A stretch of 64,000 nt of DNA, from assembly GCA_016722375.1 (NCBI GenBank), contig JADKJG010000002.1, positions 1-64,000 on the forward strand. The letters are read 5' to 3'. Source of the DNA: Bacteroidota bacterium. Lineage in GTDB: Bacteria > Bacteroidota > Bacteroidia > Chitinophagales > LD1. Below are positions 39,807-48,556 of this stretch, piece after piece. Position numbers and translations under genes: made by a program. The notes beneath the pieces are model-generated. The model saw only the letters and a program-made list of their open reading frames with translations. It did not search any database and had not been told where the DNA came from. Positions within the stretch are counted from its first letter, which is position 1. The number at the start of each line of letters is the position of its first letter.

Positions 39807-40283
39807 ATGCCATTAAAGCTACTATTTGTTTGTTATGCGAGTATTTGTCGTTCTCCGATGGCAGCAGGGCTGATGAGGCATAATGCTAAAATTTATAACC
39901 TAGATTGGGAGATTAAAGCCGCAGGAGTCAGTGCGGAATATAAGGACAGCCACCCACATCCGAGTGCCGTAAAATGTATGAGGAAGCATGGAGTTGATAT
40001 AACTACTTTTTCCTCTACACTTCTCACCCGCGAGGACATTCTTAAGTACGATATAATCTATGCTATGGATGGAGTTATATATGCTTCCATATACCTTCAT
40101 ACCCATACTCCTGAAGAAAAGAAAAAAATAAAGTTAATGATGAGTGAGGTATATCCAGACCGGGATGTAGATATTTTTGATCCATACCACGGAGGAGAAT
40201 CCGGATATAGCTATGTATATGAGATGATAGACCAGGCGACAGATAAAATTATTGAACATTATAAAGACAAGACTGCTCTTTAA
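39807..40283 (+). CDS. Low-molecular-weight protein-tyrosine phosphatase
   Basis: A 158-residue LMW-PTP. The phosphate loop is FVCYASICRSPMA (C9, R15), matching C-x5-R but with Tyr-Ala-Ser instead of the common Leu-Gly-Asn. The general acid is in DIFDPYHGG near residue 125, the usual DP motif. Such enzymes remove phosphate from BY-kinases of capsule export or from arginine/tyrosine residues on other proteins. No kinase or polysaccharide genes are adjacent. The start is ATG at 39807; a TTG three codons upstream is possible. Downstream genes nth and nudix follow on the same strand. Confidence 0.9.
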   Translation: MPLKLLFVCYASICRSPMAAGLMRHNAKIYNLDWEIKAAGVSAEYKDSHPHPSAVKCMRKHGVDITTFSSTLLTREDILKYDIIYAMDGVIYASIYLHTHTPEEKKKIKLMMSEVYPDRDVDIFDPYHGGESGYSYVYEMIDQATDKIIEHYKDKTAL

Positions 40284-40304
40284 AATAACTCCTCTATTTA
40301 GGTC

Positions 40305-40919
40305 GTGACCAAACAACAGCGGATAGAATTTATTGTACAACAATTAGAGCAACTATATCCACAACCCGAGATACCCTTAAACCATCGCGATGCTTACACT
40401 TTGTTGATTGCGGTATTGCTTTCAGCACAATGCACTGATAAGCGAGTTAATCTTGTTACTCCTCATCTTTTCATAAAAGCGAACACCCCTCAACAGATGG
40501 TGAAACTTTCTGCTAAAGAAATCGAAGATATTATCCGGCCCTGTGGCTTAGCTCCCGCAAAATCAAAGGCCATATTTCGATTGTCCGAAATTCTGATAGA
40601 AAAGCATAAAGGGATGGTGCCGGACACCTTTGAGGAATTGGAATTTCTACCTGGAGTAGGGCATAAAACAGCTTCGGTTATCATGACGCAGGTATTTGGC
40701 AAGCCCGCCTTTCCGGTAGATACTCATATTCGTCGCCTCATGCATCGGTGGAAGCTAAGTAATGGGAAAAGTGTGGGACAGACAGAGAAAGATGCAAAGA
40801 GATTATTCCCTCAAAACCTCTGGAACAAATTACATCTGCAAATAATTTATTTTGGAAGGGAATACTGCCCCGCACGTGGCCATGACTTGCAGAAATGTCC
40901 CATTTGCAGTAAACTCTAA
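40305..40919 (+). CDS. nth: Endonuclease III (DNA glycosylase/AP lyase)
   Basis: A base-excision repair enzyme for oxidised pyrimidines, 204 residues, GTG start. The helix-hairpin-helix is LEFLPGVGHKTASVIM, with the catalytic Lys in it, and the catalytic Asp is in FPVDTHIRRL. The C-terminal iron-sulfur loop is unusual: only three Cys remain in the spacing C-x9-C-x2-C (YCPARGHDLQKCPICSKL), instead of C-x6-C-x2-C-x5-C, and the protein ends three residues later. Several Bacteroidota Nth proteins are short here, so this may be lineage-typical rather than damage. The 4Fe-4S cluster may be absent or differently held. Confidence 0.93.
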   Translation: MTKQQRIEFIVQQLEQLYPQPEIPLNHRDAYTLLIAVLLSAQCTDKRVNLVTPHLFIKANTPQQMVKLSAKEIEDIIRPCGLAPAKSKAIFRLSEILIEKHKGMVPDTFEELEFLPGVGHKTASVIMTQVFGKPAFPVDTHIRRLMHRWKLSNGKSVGQTEKDAKRLFPQNLWNKLHLQIIYFGREYCPARGHDLQKCPICSKL

Positions 40920-40928
40920 TTGATAGAA

Positions 40929-41498
40929 ATGGCAATGAAAATGAATCAGGCGCTGAGCCCATGGAAAAAACTTTCCAGCGAGATTAAGTACGAAAACTTA
41001 TGGATTAGACTAATAGAAGATCAGGTGATTAATCCGGCGGGCAATCCGGGTATATATGGAGTGGTACATTATAAAATGTGTGCCATAGCGGTGATCCCTT
41101 TGGATAAAAATAATAACATCTGGATAGTAGGCCAATACAGATACCCTTTACAAAGCTACGAATGGGAAATAGTCGAAGGAGGATGCCATGATGGCGAAAT
41201 GCCATTGGAAACCGCTAAGAGAGAACTGGCGGAGGAAGCTGGAATTAGCGCTGGGCGCTTTGAAATGATTTTAGAGATGCAACTTTCAAACTCTTGTACA
41301 GATGAACTTTCCTATACCTATATAGCCCGAGATTTGGTGCCCGTGGAGGCTAACCCTGAAGAAGATGAACAATTTGAAATCAAGAAACTGCCTTTTGAAG
41401 AAGTATATCAAATGGTTTTGCGTGGAGAAATACGTGATGCGCTGTCAATTGCCAGTATTCTAAGGGCAAAAATATTACTCGACGAGGGTAAAATATAA
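40929..41498 (+). CDS. Nudix hydrolase, ADP-ribose pyrophosphatase type
   Basis: A 189-residue protein with a full Nudix box G-x5-E-x7-R-E-U-x-E-E-x-G-U (GGCHDGEMPLETAKRELAEE then AGI). A preceding strand pair (GVVHYKMCAIAVIPLDKNNN; VGQYRYPLQSYEWEIVEGG) is typical of ADP-ribose/NDP-sugar pyrophosphatases. It would hydrolyse ADP-ribose to AMP and ribose-5-phosphate. The first part (KKLSSEIKYENLWIRLIEDQVINP) forms the dimerisation strand region. Start codon uncertain among ATGs at 40929 and 40935. Starts about 10 bp after nth. Confidence 0.9.
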   Translation: MAMKMNQALSPWKKLSSEIKYENLWIRLIEDQVINPAGNPGIYGVVHYKMCAIAVIPLDKNNNIWIVGQYRYPLQSYEWEIVEGGCHDGEMPLETAKRELAEEAGISAGRFEMILEMQLSNSCTDELSYTYIARDLVPVEANPEEDEQFEIKKLPFEEVYQMVLRGEIRDALSIASILRAKILLDEGKI

Positions 41499-41504
41499 TC
41501 TGGA

Positions 41505-42347
41505 TTACACCAGTTCGCTTAGCTTGAACGTCTGGTCTTCGCGAACGCCCCTTTCTGTTTCTTTAATACTGCAACATTCTATCGAACGGTCGTGTTCAAA
41601 AAAGAGATAGTAATTGTTGCTTGCTGCATTTTGCAGAAATGCTTTCTTTTCGTCTAAAGTTAACAACGGTCGTGTGTCATACGCCATCACATAAGGAATT
41701 GGTAGGTGAGCCATGCTGGGCAAAAGGTCAGCGCAATAGACAATGGTTTTATCTCCGATGTTAATGTGTGGAATAAACATTGATTCGGTATGGCCATTAA
41801 CTGTTTTCAATGCAATGGAGGGATGTACTTCTCGACTGTCGTCCAAAACAAATTTTAATTGTCCGCTCTTCTGAATAGGCAGGATATTTTCTTTCAGAAA
41901 CGAAGCTTTTTCGCGAGCGTTGGGCTGTGTAGCCCACTGCCAGTGTTTTTCGTTGCTCCAATAAGTAGCATTTTTGAAGGCAGGATATAATTTGCCTTCG
42001 CTGTTTTTTTCTATAGCTCCTCCGCAATGATCAAAATGAAGATGAGAAAGAATCACGTCGGTCACATCATCTTTGCTAAAACCTGCTTGCTTCAACGACT
42101 TCTCCAAATTGGCATCTCCATGAGGTTTATAATGGCTGAAGAATTTATCTTCTTGTTTGTCGCCCAGCCCACAATCAATCAAAATTAATTGCTTGCCATC
42201 TTCAATCAGAAGGCAGCGCAAAGCCCAAGTACATAAATTTCTATCGTCCGGTGGGTTCAGTTTTTGCCACATAGTTTTGGGAACCACACCAAACATGGCG
42301 CCACCGTCTAACTTAAAAAATCCTGTTTCAATAACATGCAGTTTCAT
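41505..42347 (-). CDS. Metallo-beta-lactamase fold hydrolase
   Basis: A 280-residue MBL-fold protein. The zinc motif is SHLHFDHCGGAI (H-x-H-x-D-H), with a further His in VNGHTESMFIPH and Asp in YCADLLPS. The N-terminal half has LLIEDGKQLILIDCGLGDK, the usual strand leading to the first loop. Length and pattern fit quorum-quenching-like or general MBL hydrolases (AttM/AiiA-type relatives), but no substrate can be named. It lies just downstream of ribH on the same strand. Confidence 0.88.
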   Translation of the reverse strand: MKLHVIETGFFKLDGGAMFGVVPKTMWQKLNPPDDRNLCTWALRCLLIEDGKQLILIDCGLGDKQEDKFFSHYKPHGDANLEKSLKQAGFSKDDVTDVILSHLHFDHCGGAIEKNSEGKLYPAFKNATYWSNEKHWQWATQPNAREKASFLKENILPIQKSGQLKFVLDDSREVHPSIALKTVNGHTESMFIPHINIGDKTIVYCADLLPSMAHLPIPYVMAYDTRPLLTLDEKKAFLQNAASNNYYLFFEHDRSIECCSIKETERGVREDQTFKLSELV

Positions 42348-42351
42348 CTTT

Positions 42352-42850
42352 CTATTTCTTTTTCAGCGACTTTTTCAGTTCTAGCATTTTCAAAGCAGCG
42401 ATAGCACATTCCACCCCTTTGTTTCCATACTTACCACCAGAGCGATCTTTAGCTTGCTGCAAGGTATTGGGTGTCAATAATCCAAGAATAAAGGGCGCCC
42501 GTGTTTTAAGTCCCAGTTGCATTAGTCCATCCGATACTGCATGATTGATGTACACATCGTGGCTAGTAGCCCCTTTAATGACACAACCTAAACAAATCAC
42601 CGCATCGGCTTTCTTCTTGTCATAAACCCATAAAGCAGCCAAAAGGCAATTCATATGCTCCTGGAACCGGATGGATAAAAATATTATCCTCCAACACACC
42701 GTGCTTCTTTAAAGTTTGGACACAACCCTTCTTTAAATTTGCCGTAATCTCTTCATGATATTCGGATATTACTATGGCAATCCGATATTCTGAGTCGGCG
42801 CTTATACCGGTTGTTTTATGTTGCGATAAATTTTTATTCTTTGAAGACAT
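42352..42850 (-). pseudogene. ribH: 6,7-dimethyl-8-ribityllumazine synthase RibH with one frameshift
   Basis: RibH makes lumazine, the direct precursor of riboflavin. The first frame gives RIAIVISEYHEEITANLKKG and VPGAYELP, and then runs out of frame. The second frame continues LAALWVYDKKKADAVICLGC, VIKGATSHDVYINHAVSDGL and GNKGVECAIAALKMLE, all expected for the family. The break is at a run of four T near 42652-42656 (minus strand GAATTGCCTTTTGGCTGC). Three T restores E-L-P-L-A-A exactly. So this is a one-base homopolymer insertion. The intact protein would have about 165 residues. Since riboflavin synthesis is usually needed, a consensus error is likely. Confidence 0.88.
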
Positions 42851-42918
42851 GAGTTCTAAATGATAACTAAAAAATGATGTGCTTTAATGAACCCGGCAAT
42901 CAATCCATCGGCCGACTT

Positions 42919-43539
42919 CTATTTTTTTATCGTATTAATATACTGTATCACAGACTCAACCTGCACATCTGTTAAATCCTTATACCCAGGCATGGCATTT
43001 CTGCCCTGGCGAATCACCACTCTTTTCTCATCATCCGTCAGCGTAGTCAGCGACAAATCCTTCGAGCCACTTCCTCCCATCTTGCCGTCTGCACCGTGAC
43101 ACTTCACACAACTCTTACCGTAAATAAACTGTCCCTCTGCAATAGGATCGCCGGCAAATGTGGTGGTGTCCATCTTCCCTCCGGTTTTGCCCTTTTTATT
43201 CATTTCTGCCAAGCCGTAGGCTGCTAGAACTAAAAACACTGCCGAGATGGCCAATACTTTATTCCCCTTTTTAAAACCAATCACCGCCAGCGGGATAGCA
43301 GCAAACACGCAAATCAATTTAATAATCAAGAGGTTATTAAACAAAGCTCCTGAAAACATCAACCAACCTCCTGAAATCAGAAAGGTGGTGCTGATAACTA
43401 TCTCGACAAGTCTGGTCTTTTGTGAATAGGAAGCAAGCAGTTCCTTTTTGTTGAACAACAAAAGAATGAGCTTCGTCATATAGTGCAATAAAAACAGGGT
43501 GACGACTATTCGGTGTATTAAAAGTATAGTGGTGTACAT
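42919..43539 (-). CDS. Membrane-anchored cytochrome c
   Basis: A 206-residue protein from the ATG at 43539. It has four hydrophobic spans of SirB-like type (HRIVVTLFLLHYMTKLILLL; IVISTTFLISGGWLMFSGAL; LLIIKLICVFAAIPLAVIG; KVLAISAVFLVLAAYGLAEM) and a C-terminal cytochrome c domain. The domain has one haem motif, CVKCH, and the axial Met in GRNAMPGYKDLTD. The haem domain would sit in the periplasm as a mono-haem electron carrier tied to the membrane. It is a fusion of a SirB-like/DUF membrane part with a cytochrome. An upstream extension of the frame lacks support. Confidence 0.85.
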   Translation of the reverse strand: MYTTILLIHRIVVTLFLLHYMTKLILLLFNKKELLASYSQKTRLVEIVISTTFLISGGWLMFSGALFNNLLIIKLICVFAAIPLAVIGFKKGNKVLAISAVFLVLAAYGLAEMNKKGKTGGKMDTTTFAGDPIAEGQFIYGKSCVKCHGADGKMGGSGSKDLSLTTLTDDEKRVVIRQGRNAMPGYKDLTDVQVESVIQYINTIKK

Positions 43540-43793
43540 AATTTCATTTTTTGTGAACCTCAAAAATAGAATTAAATCAGTGCAGATGGTCATAAACCGC
43601 TGCCCGATATCGTTGGGAGTGAAATATTCTGCCATCGGTGAGGCTTTGACAAAAATGCGATGTGTTACAACTTCAATACATAGTGTTCGGACTTAATTTT
43701 CTCCGTGTTGGATCCCCCACTTTTATCGCACAAAGCCTAAAGCTGATGTTCTTCATGTACAAACTTCTCTTTCTTATTTTGTTTTTCTCCGGT
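43540..43793. other. Intergenic, no gene supported
   Basis: Short open frames exist on both strands but none has a recognisable domain or a good start. The right part leads into the 21-bp array at 43794. Confidence 0.4.
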
Positions 43794-43917
43794 ACAGTCC
43801 TGAATTTAGATTCTAAAGTCAAGACTGCGGCATTCCTGATCATGACTTTGGTTCGTAAAGTCATGACCGAAGCCCATAAAGTCATGACTTTGGACTTCAA
43901 AGTCATGCTTGAGTCAG
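43794..43917. repeat. 21-bp array with AAAGTCATGAC core, left part
   Basis: About six units at an exact 21-bp step carry a core like AAAGTCATGAC (variants ACAGTCCTGAA, AAAGTCAAGAC, CTGATCATGAC, AAAGTCATGCT), each followed by ten variable bases. GTCATGAC is itself palindromic. Both strands stay open, with a seven-residue period (KVMTxxx on plus, MTLxxKV on minus), which a 21-bp repeat produces by itself. IS copy 1 is inserted directly after the last complete unit. Confidence 0.75.
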
Positions 43918-44865
43918 TAGACCTCTTTCCAAAATCAAATAGGCTTAGTTAGTAAGTTAGCAATAGCCGCGATTAGGTTGAGCCGCAATTTGAACCTTCT
44001 TCTTCTGTTTCGATATTTTTCAGCCAGTATTCTGAATATTTTGAGTTTTCGGATGATATTCGATAGCCACCCTGCTGGAGGATATCCGTTGGTTTCTTTG
44101 TTTATCTGTTTTGGTAAGCGGATTTTCTTGCTTCTTTTCTTTGGTATTTCGGTATTGGGATGTGCCTTTTGTAATCCTTGGTATCCGGTATCTACTTCTG
44201 CGGTTATGGTGGGATGGATGGGTGTTTGGCTTTGTTTATACAGCTTGTAATCATGCTTGCGTCCATTTCCCACTTCGGTGCAAACAATCTGTCGGGTATT
44301 TTGGTCTGCTATTATCTGTGATTTTAAGGTGTGTCTTTTCTTTTTACCTGAGTAATAACGCCGCTGTTTTTTAGGTCGCTCAATAGGGGTTTCCGTCACA
44401 TCTATCAGACTAGCTCAAACTTATTTTCGTCAGGTAAGTACCTTTTTTGCCGGGCAAATGAAACCAGGATCGTTGATGAGCTTATGCTCCGTATCCATAA
44501 TTATTTTGCAAACCGCCGATTCACTAATGTCATAGGTAACGCCAATATGGAACATCGTTCGATACTCCCTGTAATACATCAGGAGCATCAAAACCTTGTC
44601 CTCTAAACTTAATTTGGAAGCCACTCCACGGCTTGGGTGCTTTCTTGCTTTTGCATTTGCCTCTTCTAGAGCCTGCACCATCAGATGAAACACCTCTCAG
44701 GTGACTCCTGTACTACGTTTAAACTGTGCCTTTGGCTGTTTTTGAATAATTGTCCATCATGAAGCAAAGAAATTATTAAACTTCTGTTTTTCCACAATTC
44801 AATCAACAGAACACATAGTCTAGTGTACTTATTTTTAGAATAAACCCATTTTGGAAAGAAGTCTA
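43918..44865 (-). mobile_element. IS5-family insertion sequence, copy 1
   Basis: A 948-bp element bounded by TAGACCTCTTTCC on the left and GGAAAGAAGTCTA on the right, imperfect terminal inverted repeats. It encodes a broken DDE transposase on the minus strand and interrupts the AAAGTCATGAC 21-bp array, whose units resume right after it. If the terminal TA is counted as target, a TA duplication fits; otherwise the flanks differ. It is nearly identical to copy 2. Confidence 0.85.
43935..44693 (-). pseudogene. IS5-family transposase, copy 1, frameshifted
   Basis: The N-terminal helix-turn-helix part lies in the frame ending at 44430. It covers FHLMVQALEEANAKARK to CKIIMDTEHKLINDPGF. The catalytic part lies in the frame from 44399 to 43935. 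The first Asp belongs to the DVTETPIERPKKQRR block and the second to EVDTGYQG. The third acidic residue, in the IEN-IIRKLK block, is lost: a local frame excursion (KKIRLPKQINKET...GWLSN) replaces it. The T6 run after the first Asp has the length that keeps frame, unlike copy 2. Not functional as read. Confidence 0.8.
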
Positions 44866-44912
44866 GTGTAAGTCATGACCGCAGCCTCAAAAGTCATGCT
44901 CGTATTTGCCCC
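44866..44912. repeat. 21-bp array with AAAGTCATGAC core, right part
   Basis: Two more units (AAGTCATGACC and AAAGTCATGCT, 21 bp apart) follow IS copy 1. They show that the IS landed inside an existing array. Confidence 0.65.
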
Positions 44913-44959
44913 AAAAGCGGGCGAAAATATACATTATCCATTTTTTAATGAAAAAATAA

Positions 44960-45918
44960 TAGACCTCTTTCCAAAATCAAATAGGCTTAGTTAGTAAGTT
45001 AGCAATAGCCGCGATTAGGTTGAGCCGCAATTTGAACCTTCTTCTTCTGTTTCGATATTTTTCAGCCAGTATTCTGAATATTTTGAGTTTTCGGATGATA
45101 TTCTCGATAGCCACCCTGCTGGAGGATATCCGTTGGTTTCTTTGTTTATCTGTTTTGGTAAGCGGATTTTTCTTGCTTCTTTTCTTTGGTATTTCGGTAT
45201 TGGGATGTGCCTTTTGTAATCCTTGGTATCCGGTATCTACTTCTGCGGTTATGGTGGGATGGATGGGTGTTTGGCTTTGTTTATACAACTTGTAGTCATG
45301 CTTGCGTCCATTTCCTACTTCAGTGCAGACAATCTGTCGGGTATTTTGGTCTGCTATTATCTGTGATTTTAAGGTGTGTCTTTTCTTTTTACCTGAGTAA
45401 TAACGCCGCTGTTTTTTTTAGGTCGCTCAATAGGGGTTTCCGTCACATCTATCCAGACTAGCTCAAACTTATTTTCCGGACGGGTAAGTACCTTTTTGCC
45501 AAGGCAAATGAAACCGGGGATCGTTGATGAGCTTATGCTCCGTATCCATAATTATTTTGCAAACCGCCGATTCACTAATGTCATAGGTAACGCCAATATG
45601 GAACATCGTTCGATACTCCCTGTAATACATCAGGAGCATCAAAACCTTGTCCTCTAAACTTAATTTGGAAGCCACTCCACGGCTTGGGTGCTTTCTTGCT
45701 TTTGCATTTGCCTCTTCTAGAGCCTGCACCATCAGATGAAACACCTCTCGGGTGACTCCTGTACTACGTTTAAACTGTGCCTTTGGCTGTTTTTGAATAA
45801 TTGCCCATCGCATGAAGCAAAGAAATTATCAAACTTCTGTTTTTCCACAATTCAATCAACAGAACACATAGTCTAGTGTACTTATTTTTAGAATAAACCC
45901 ATTTTGGAAAGAAGTCTA
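44960..45918 (-). mobile_element. IS5-family insertion sequence, copy 2
   Basis: A 959-bp element with the same ends as copy 1, in the same orientation, only 94 bp away. It is flanked by ATAA on both sides (or TA if the terminal TA is target), compatible with a short target duplication and an independent insertion. The 11-bp length difference from copy 1 is made of scattered small indels, several in homopolymers. Confidence 0.85.
44977..45813 (-). pseudogene. IS5-family transposase, copy 2, frameshifted
   Basis: Starts at MRWAIIQKQPKAQFKRS with a helix-turn-helix region. The frame is lost after NDPRFHLPWQKG near 45490-45505. The continuation KVLTRPENKFELVWIDVTE, with the first catalytic Asp, is in another frame. 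A run of eight A near 45411-45418, where copy 1 has six, changes frame again. The last part keeps EVDTGYQG and the third acidic residue in RVAIENIIRKLK. All three DDE residues exist but not in one frame. Some IS5 subgroups use programmed frameshifting at A-runs, so activity cannot be fully excluded. Confidence 0.8.
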
Positions 45919-45944
45919 ATAAAATACCCCACAAAAAGATAATT

Positions 45945-46037
45945 ATGGACAAAAGTGAAATTTCAAGCACCATCTCTATTTCTAACAGTCAGGCCAATTC
46001 CATCAATATCCGACCGCAATCCATCAACTCCGATTAG
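45945..46037 (+). repeat. Possible degraded 21-bp repeat / 30-codon frame
   Basis: Two CCATCAA cores lie exactly 21 bp apart (45996 and 46017 regions), with weaker matches one and two units upstream. An ATG frame of 30 codons ending in TAG runs across it, but there is no clear ribosome site or family. I treat it as a worn 21-bp locus rather than a gene. Confidence 0.35.
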
Positions 46038-46067
46038 AGCAAACACCACCCAACTGGGCTAAGGCTA

Positions 46068-46583
46068 TTATGTTAATTCAGGCAAAATCAATTGTACCCA
46101 ACCCTGAATCCGCTCTTCGGTCTGGTCACTTTGGTTGTCGTCATCAATACATAATCCAATGAATTGGTCGCCGCGCTGGGCTTTGGAGTAGTCGTGTTCA
46201 TAACCGGCAATTGGCCAAAGACCGACGACTGTTCCTTTATTTTTCTCCACTATTTCAGAAAATACCCCGAGTGCATCGCAGAAATAGGAGGCATAACCGT
46301 ACTGATCGCCCAAGCCAAAAAAAGCAATTTTCTTACCGCTAAAATCTATCTGCTGCAATTCAGGAATGTATTCCTCCCAGTCACCTTGCAACTCGCCGTC
46401 ATACCAAGTGGGCATGCCAAGAATAAGGAAGTCAAAAGATTCCATATCCTCCTTTTTCTTATGATATATTTCGTGGAGTTCAATACGATCAGGACCTAAA
46501 GTGGCTTCCAGTTTTTCTTTAATTATTTTGGCTACTCGTTCTGTGTTGCCTGTATCTGTTCCGTAGAATAATCCGATTTTCAT
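46068..46583 (-). CDS. fldA: Flavodoxin
   Basis: A 171-residue long-chain flavodoxin, an FMN electron carrier in the cytosol. Motifs: the phosphate loop FYGTDTGNTERVAK (residues 6-19), the first FMN-stacking loop MPTWYDGELQGDWEE (Trp), and the second, GLGDQYGYASYFCDALG (Tyr). The C-terminal part includes YEHDYSKAQRGDQFIGLCID, the long-chain loop. Often iron-regulated as a ferredoxin substitute, though no Fur site was recognised. Monocistronic. Confidence 0.95.
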   Translation of the reverse strand: MKIGLFYGTDTGNTERVAKIIKEKLEATLGPDRIELHEIYHKKKEDMESFDFLILGMPTWYDGELQGDWEEYIPELQQIDFSGKKIAFFGLGDQYGYASYFCDALGVFSEIVEKNKGTVVGLWPIAGYEHDYSKAQRGDQFIGLCIDDDNQSDQTEERIQGWVQLILPELT

Positions 46584-46679
46584 TTCAATGAGTATTTAGT
46601 AGGTAGTAGTAGGTATTTAGTCCTTAAGCAGGGAGGATATTGGGTTGTTTACTTAGCAGGAGATACTTAATACTAATGT

Positions 46680-48401
46680 CTATTTGTGAGAGGATTTCCC
46701 TTTTTTCTTACCATCCTGCTTTTCTGCGGTTTTGGGTTTCAGCACGTCGAACAGTTTTTCATTTTGTATCACCTCCACTGCTTTTGAATAAACATTGTTT
46801 ACGGAAGAATTGATGACGCGCCACCACATGCCGGTATCGAACATATTCCTGCCTATGGTAGCCTTCAAACGAGTCTTGATAAGAAGTTCTGAACGATTAA
46901 AATCTTTTTCCAGATGGAAAGTTTTGTCTTCCTGCGCCATCGAGAAATAGTCCTTGAAGTTTATGGGATTCATTCCTACTTTCAGTTTAAGAAGGCTATC
47001 TTTTACTGCTAGGGCAAAGTACTGATTAAGTACCTGTGCATCGGCCTCAAAGCGATTGTAGAAGGAATCTGCATTGGGATATAAACGGGAAAGAGTCTCT
47101 CGGTTGCGATCCACATACTCCAAACAGAATTTGTTTTCAATACCCTTTCTTAAAAGTAGATTGAACAGCGGAGAATTCATGGACGTATCAAGAGGCACTC
47201 CGAAATCTGGCTTTACACCTCCGCCGCCATAGACCGTTCTGCCATTTAGAGTCGTATAGCGAAGCGTGTCTGCATATTTGAAAGTGTCTGTGCCGAAAAG
47301 CTCACCAGATTCCAAACGCTCTTTAAAATCATCGCGGTATTGCTTATTGCCGTTTCCGTAGGGCTTTTGAATACATCTGCCACTTGGCGTATAATAATGA
47401 GCAGTGGTGAGTTTCACCTGAGAACCATCATTAAGTGTAAACGGCTTTTGTACCAATCCCTTTCCGAATGTTCTTCTTCCAACCAATAATCCCCGATCAT
47501 TGTCCTGAATACATCCTGAAAGGATCTCTGCCGCCGAAGCCGAACTTTCATCAATCATCATCACGATTCTCCCCTGCTGAAACATGCCGCGACCGTTAGA
47601 TTTGTATGGATAATAAGGAGAGTGCAAGCCCTGAGTATAAACAATCAACTGTGTGTCGCCAAGGAATTGGTTACACATGTCAACTGCAGTATAAAGGTAG
47701 CCTCCCACGTTTCCCTGCAAATCGAAGATTAGATCTTTCATTCCTTGAGCTCTTAGTTTTTCAACCGACTGCAAAAACTCTTGCAAGGTCGTAGCACCAA
47801 ACCTTTCTAAACGAATATATCCAATGCCCGGTGCAGCCATATATGCCGCCGTAATGCTGAAAATCGGAATTTTGTCGCGTGTGATGGTGAAGTCAAGCAG
47901 TCCATTTTCTCCACTGCGCATAACGCCTATCTTTACCTTGGTTCCTTTGGCCCCGCGAAGATTTTTCACAACTCGTTCATTATCCAGCTTAGTACCTGCC
48001 AAAATGGTGTCGTTTGCTTTGATGATTTTGTCACCGGCGCGCAAGCCAACCTTTTCGGACGGACCGCTTGGGATAACTTCTAAAATCATGATAGTATCTT
48101 TAAGTATCTGGAAGCTAATGCCGATGCCTTCAAAATTGCCCACCAGTTGTTCTTCCGATTTCTTTACGTCCTTAGCCGGAACATACGAGGAGTGAGGGTC
48201 CAAGTCTTCCAATACCTTGAGGATCGCGTCTTCTGTTAGCTTTTCATCGTTTACGGTATCGGTATAATATCCTTTTATAAGCGTCATGACTTCCGCAAAC
48301 TTCATGGATTGGTCATACCTTCTGCCACTATCCTGAGCAAAAGATACCTGTGCACAAATACATAAAAGAGAAAATAGAAACAACTTTTTTATCTGATTCA
48401 T
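46680..48401 (-). CDS. ctpA: C-terminal processing peptidase, S41 family
   Basis: A 573-residue periplasmic tail-specific protease. It has a signal peptide (KKLFLFSLLCICAQVSFAQ), a PDZ domain (about 80-170, with NFEGIGISFQILKDT and VGLRAGDKIIKANDT), and the S41 catalytic core. The core includes GYIRLERF, DLQGNVGGYL, the nucleophile Ser in DESSASAAEIL and the Lys base in RRTFGKGLVQ. The C-terminal 170 residues are charged and helical, ending in a Lys-rich tail, as in the longer Bacteroidota forms. Probably processes envelope proteins. It diverges from leuS. Confidence 0.93.
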   Translation of the reverse strand: MNQIKKLFLFSLLCICAQVSFAQDSGRRYDQSMKFAEVMTLIKGYYTDTVNDEKLTEDAILKVLEDLDPHSSYVPAKDVKKSEEQLVGNFEGIGISFQILKDTIMILEVIPSGPSEKVGLRAGDKIIKANDTILAGTKLDNERVVKNLRGAKGTKVKIGVMRSGENGLLDFTITRDKIPIFSITAAYMAAPGIGYIRLERFGATTLQEFLQSVEKLRAQGMKDLIFDLQGNVGGYLYTAVDMCNQFLGDTQLIVYTQGLHSPYYPYKSNGRGMFQQGRIVMMIDESSASAAEILSGCIQDNDRGLLVGRRTFGKGLVQKPFTLNDGSQVKLTTAHYYTPSGRCIQKPYGNGNKQYRDDFKERLESGELFGTDTFKYADTLRYTTLNGRTVYGGGGVKPDFGVPLDTSMNSPLFNLLLRKGIENKFCLEYVDRNRETLSRLYPNADSFYNRFEADAQVLNQYFALAVKDSLLKLKVGMNPINFKDYFSMAQEDKTFHLEKDFNRSELLIKTRLKATIGRNMFDTGMWWRVINSSVNNVYSKAVEVIQNEKLFDVLKPKTAEKQDGKKKGKSSHK

Positions 48402-48556
48402 TCTGTTAGTTATATAGAGACTATTTGGATTAAGCGGGCGAAAATAATAAAATAGAGGGCGGATTAGTAGCTACATCAAATCTACATAGCTTCTCTTCAT
48501 CTTTGCGCCGTGTTGAAATTCGGTTTATTTTGATGCCTCAATAAGCGAGATATATA

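Noticed and set aside
45770..45973. 67-codon minus-strand frame at the right end of IS copy 2
   Set aside because: Spans the IS end and flanking DNA, with no domain; probably chance.
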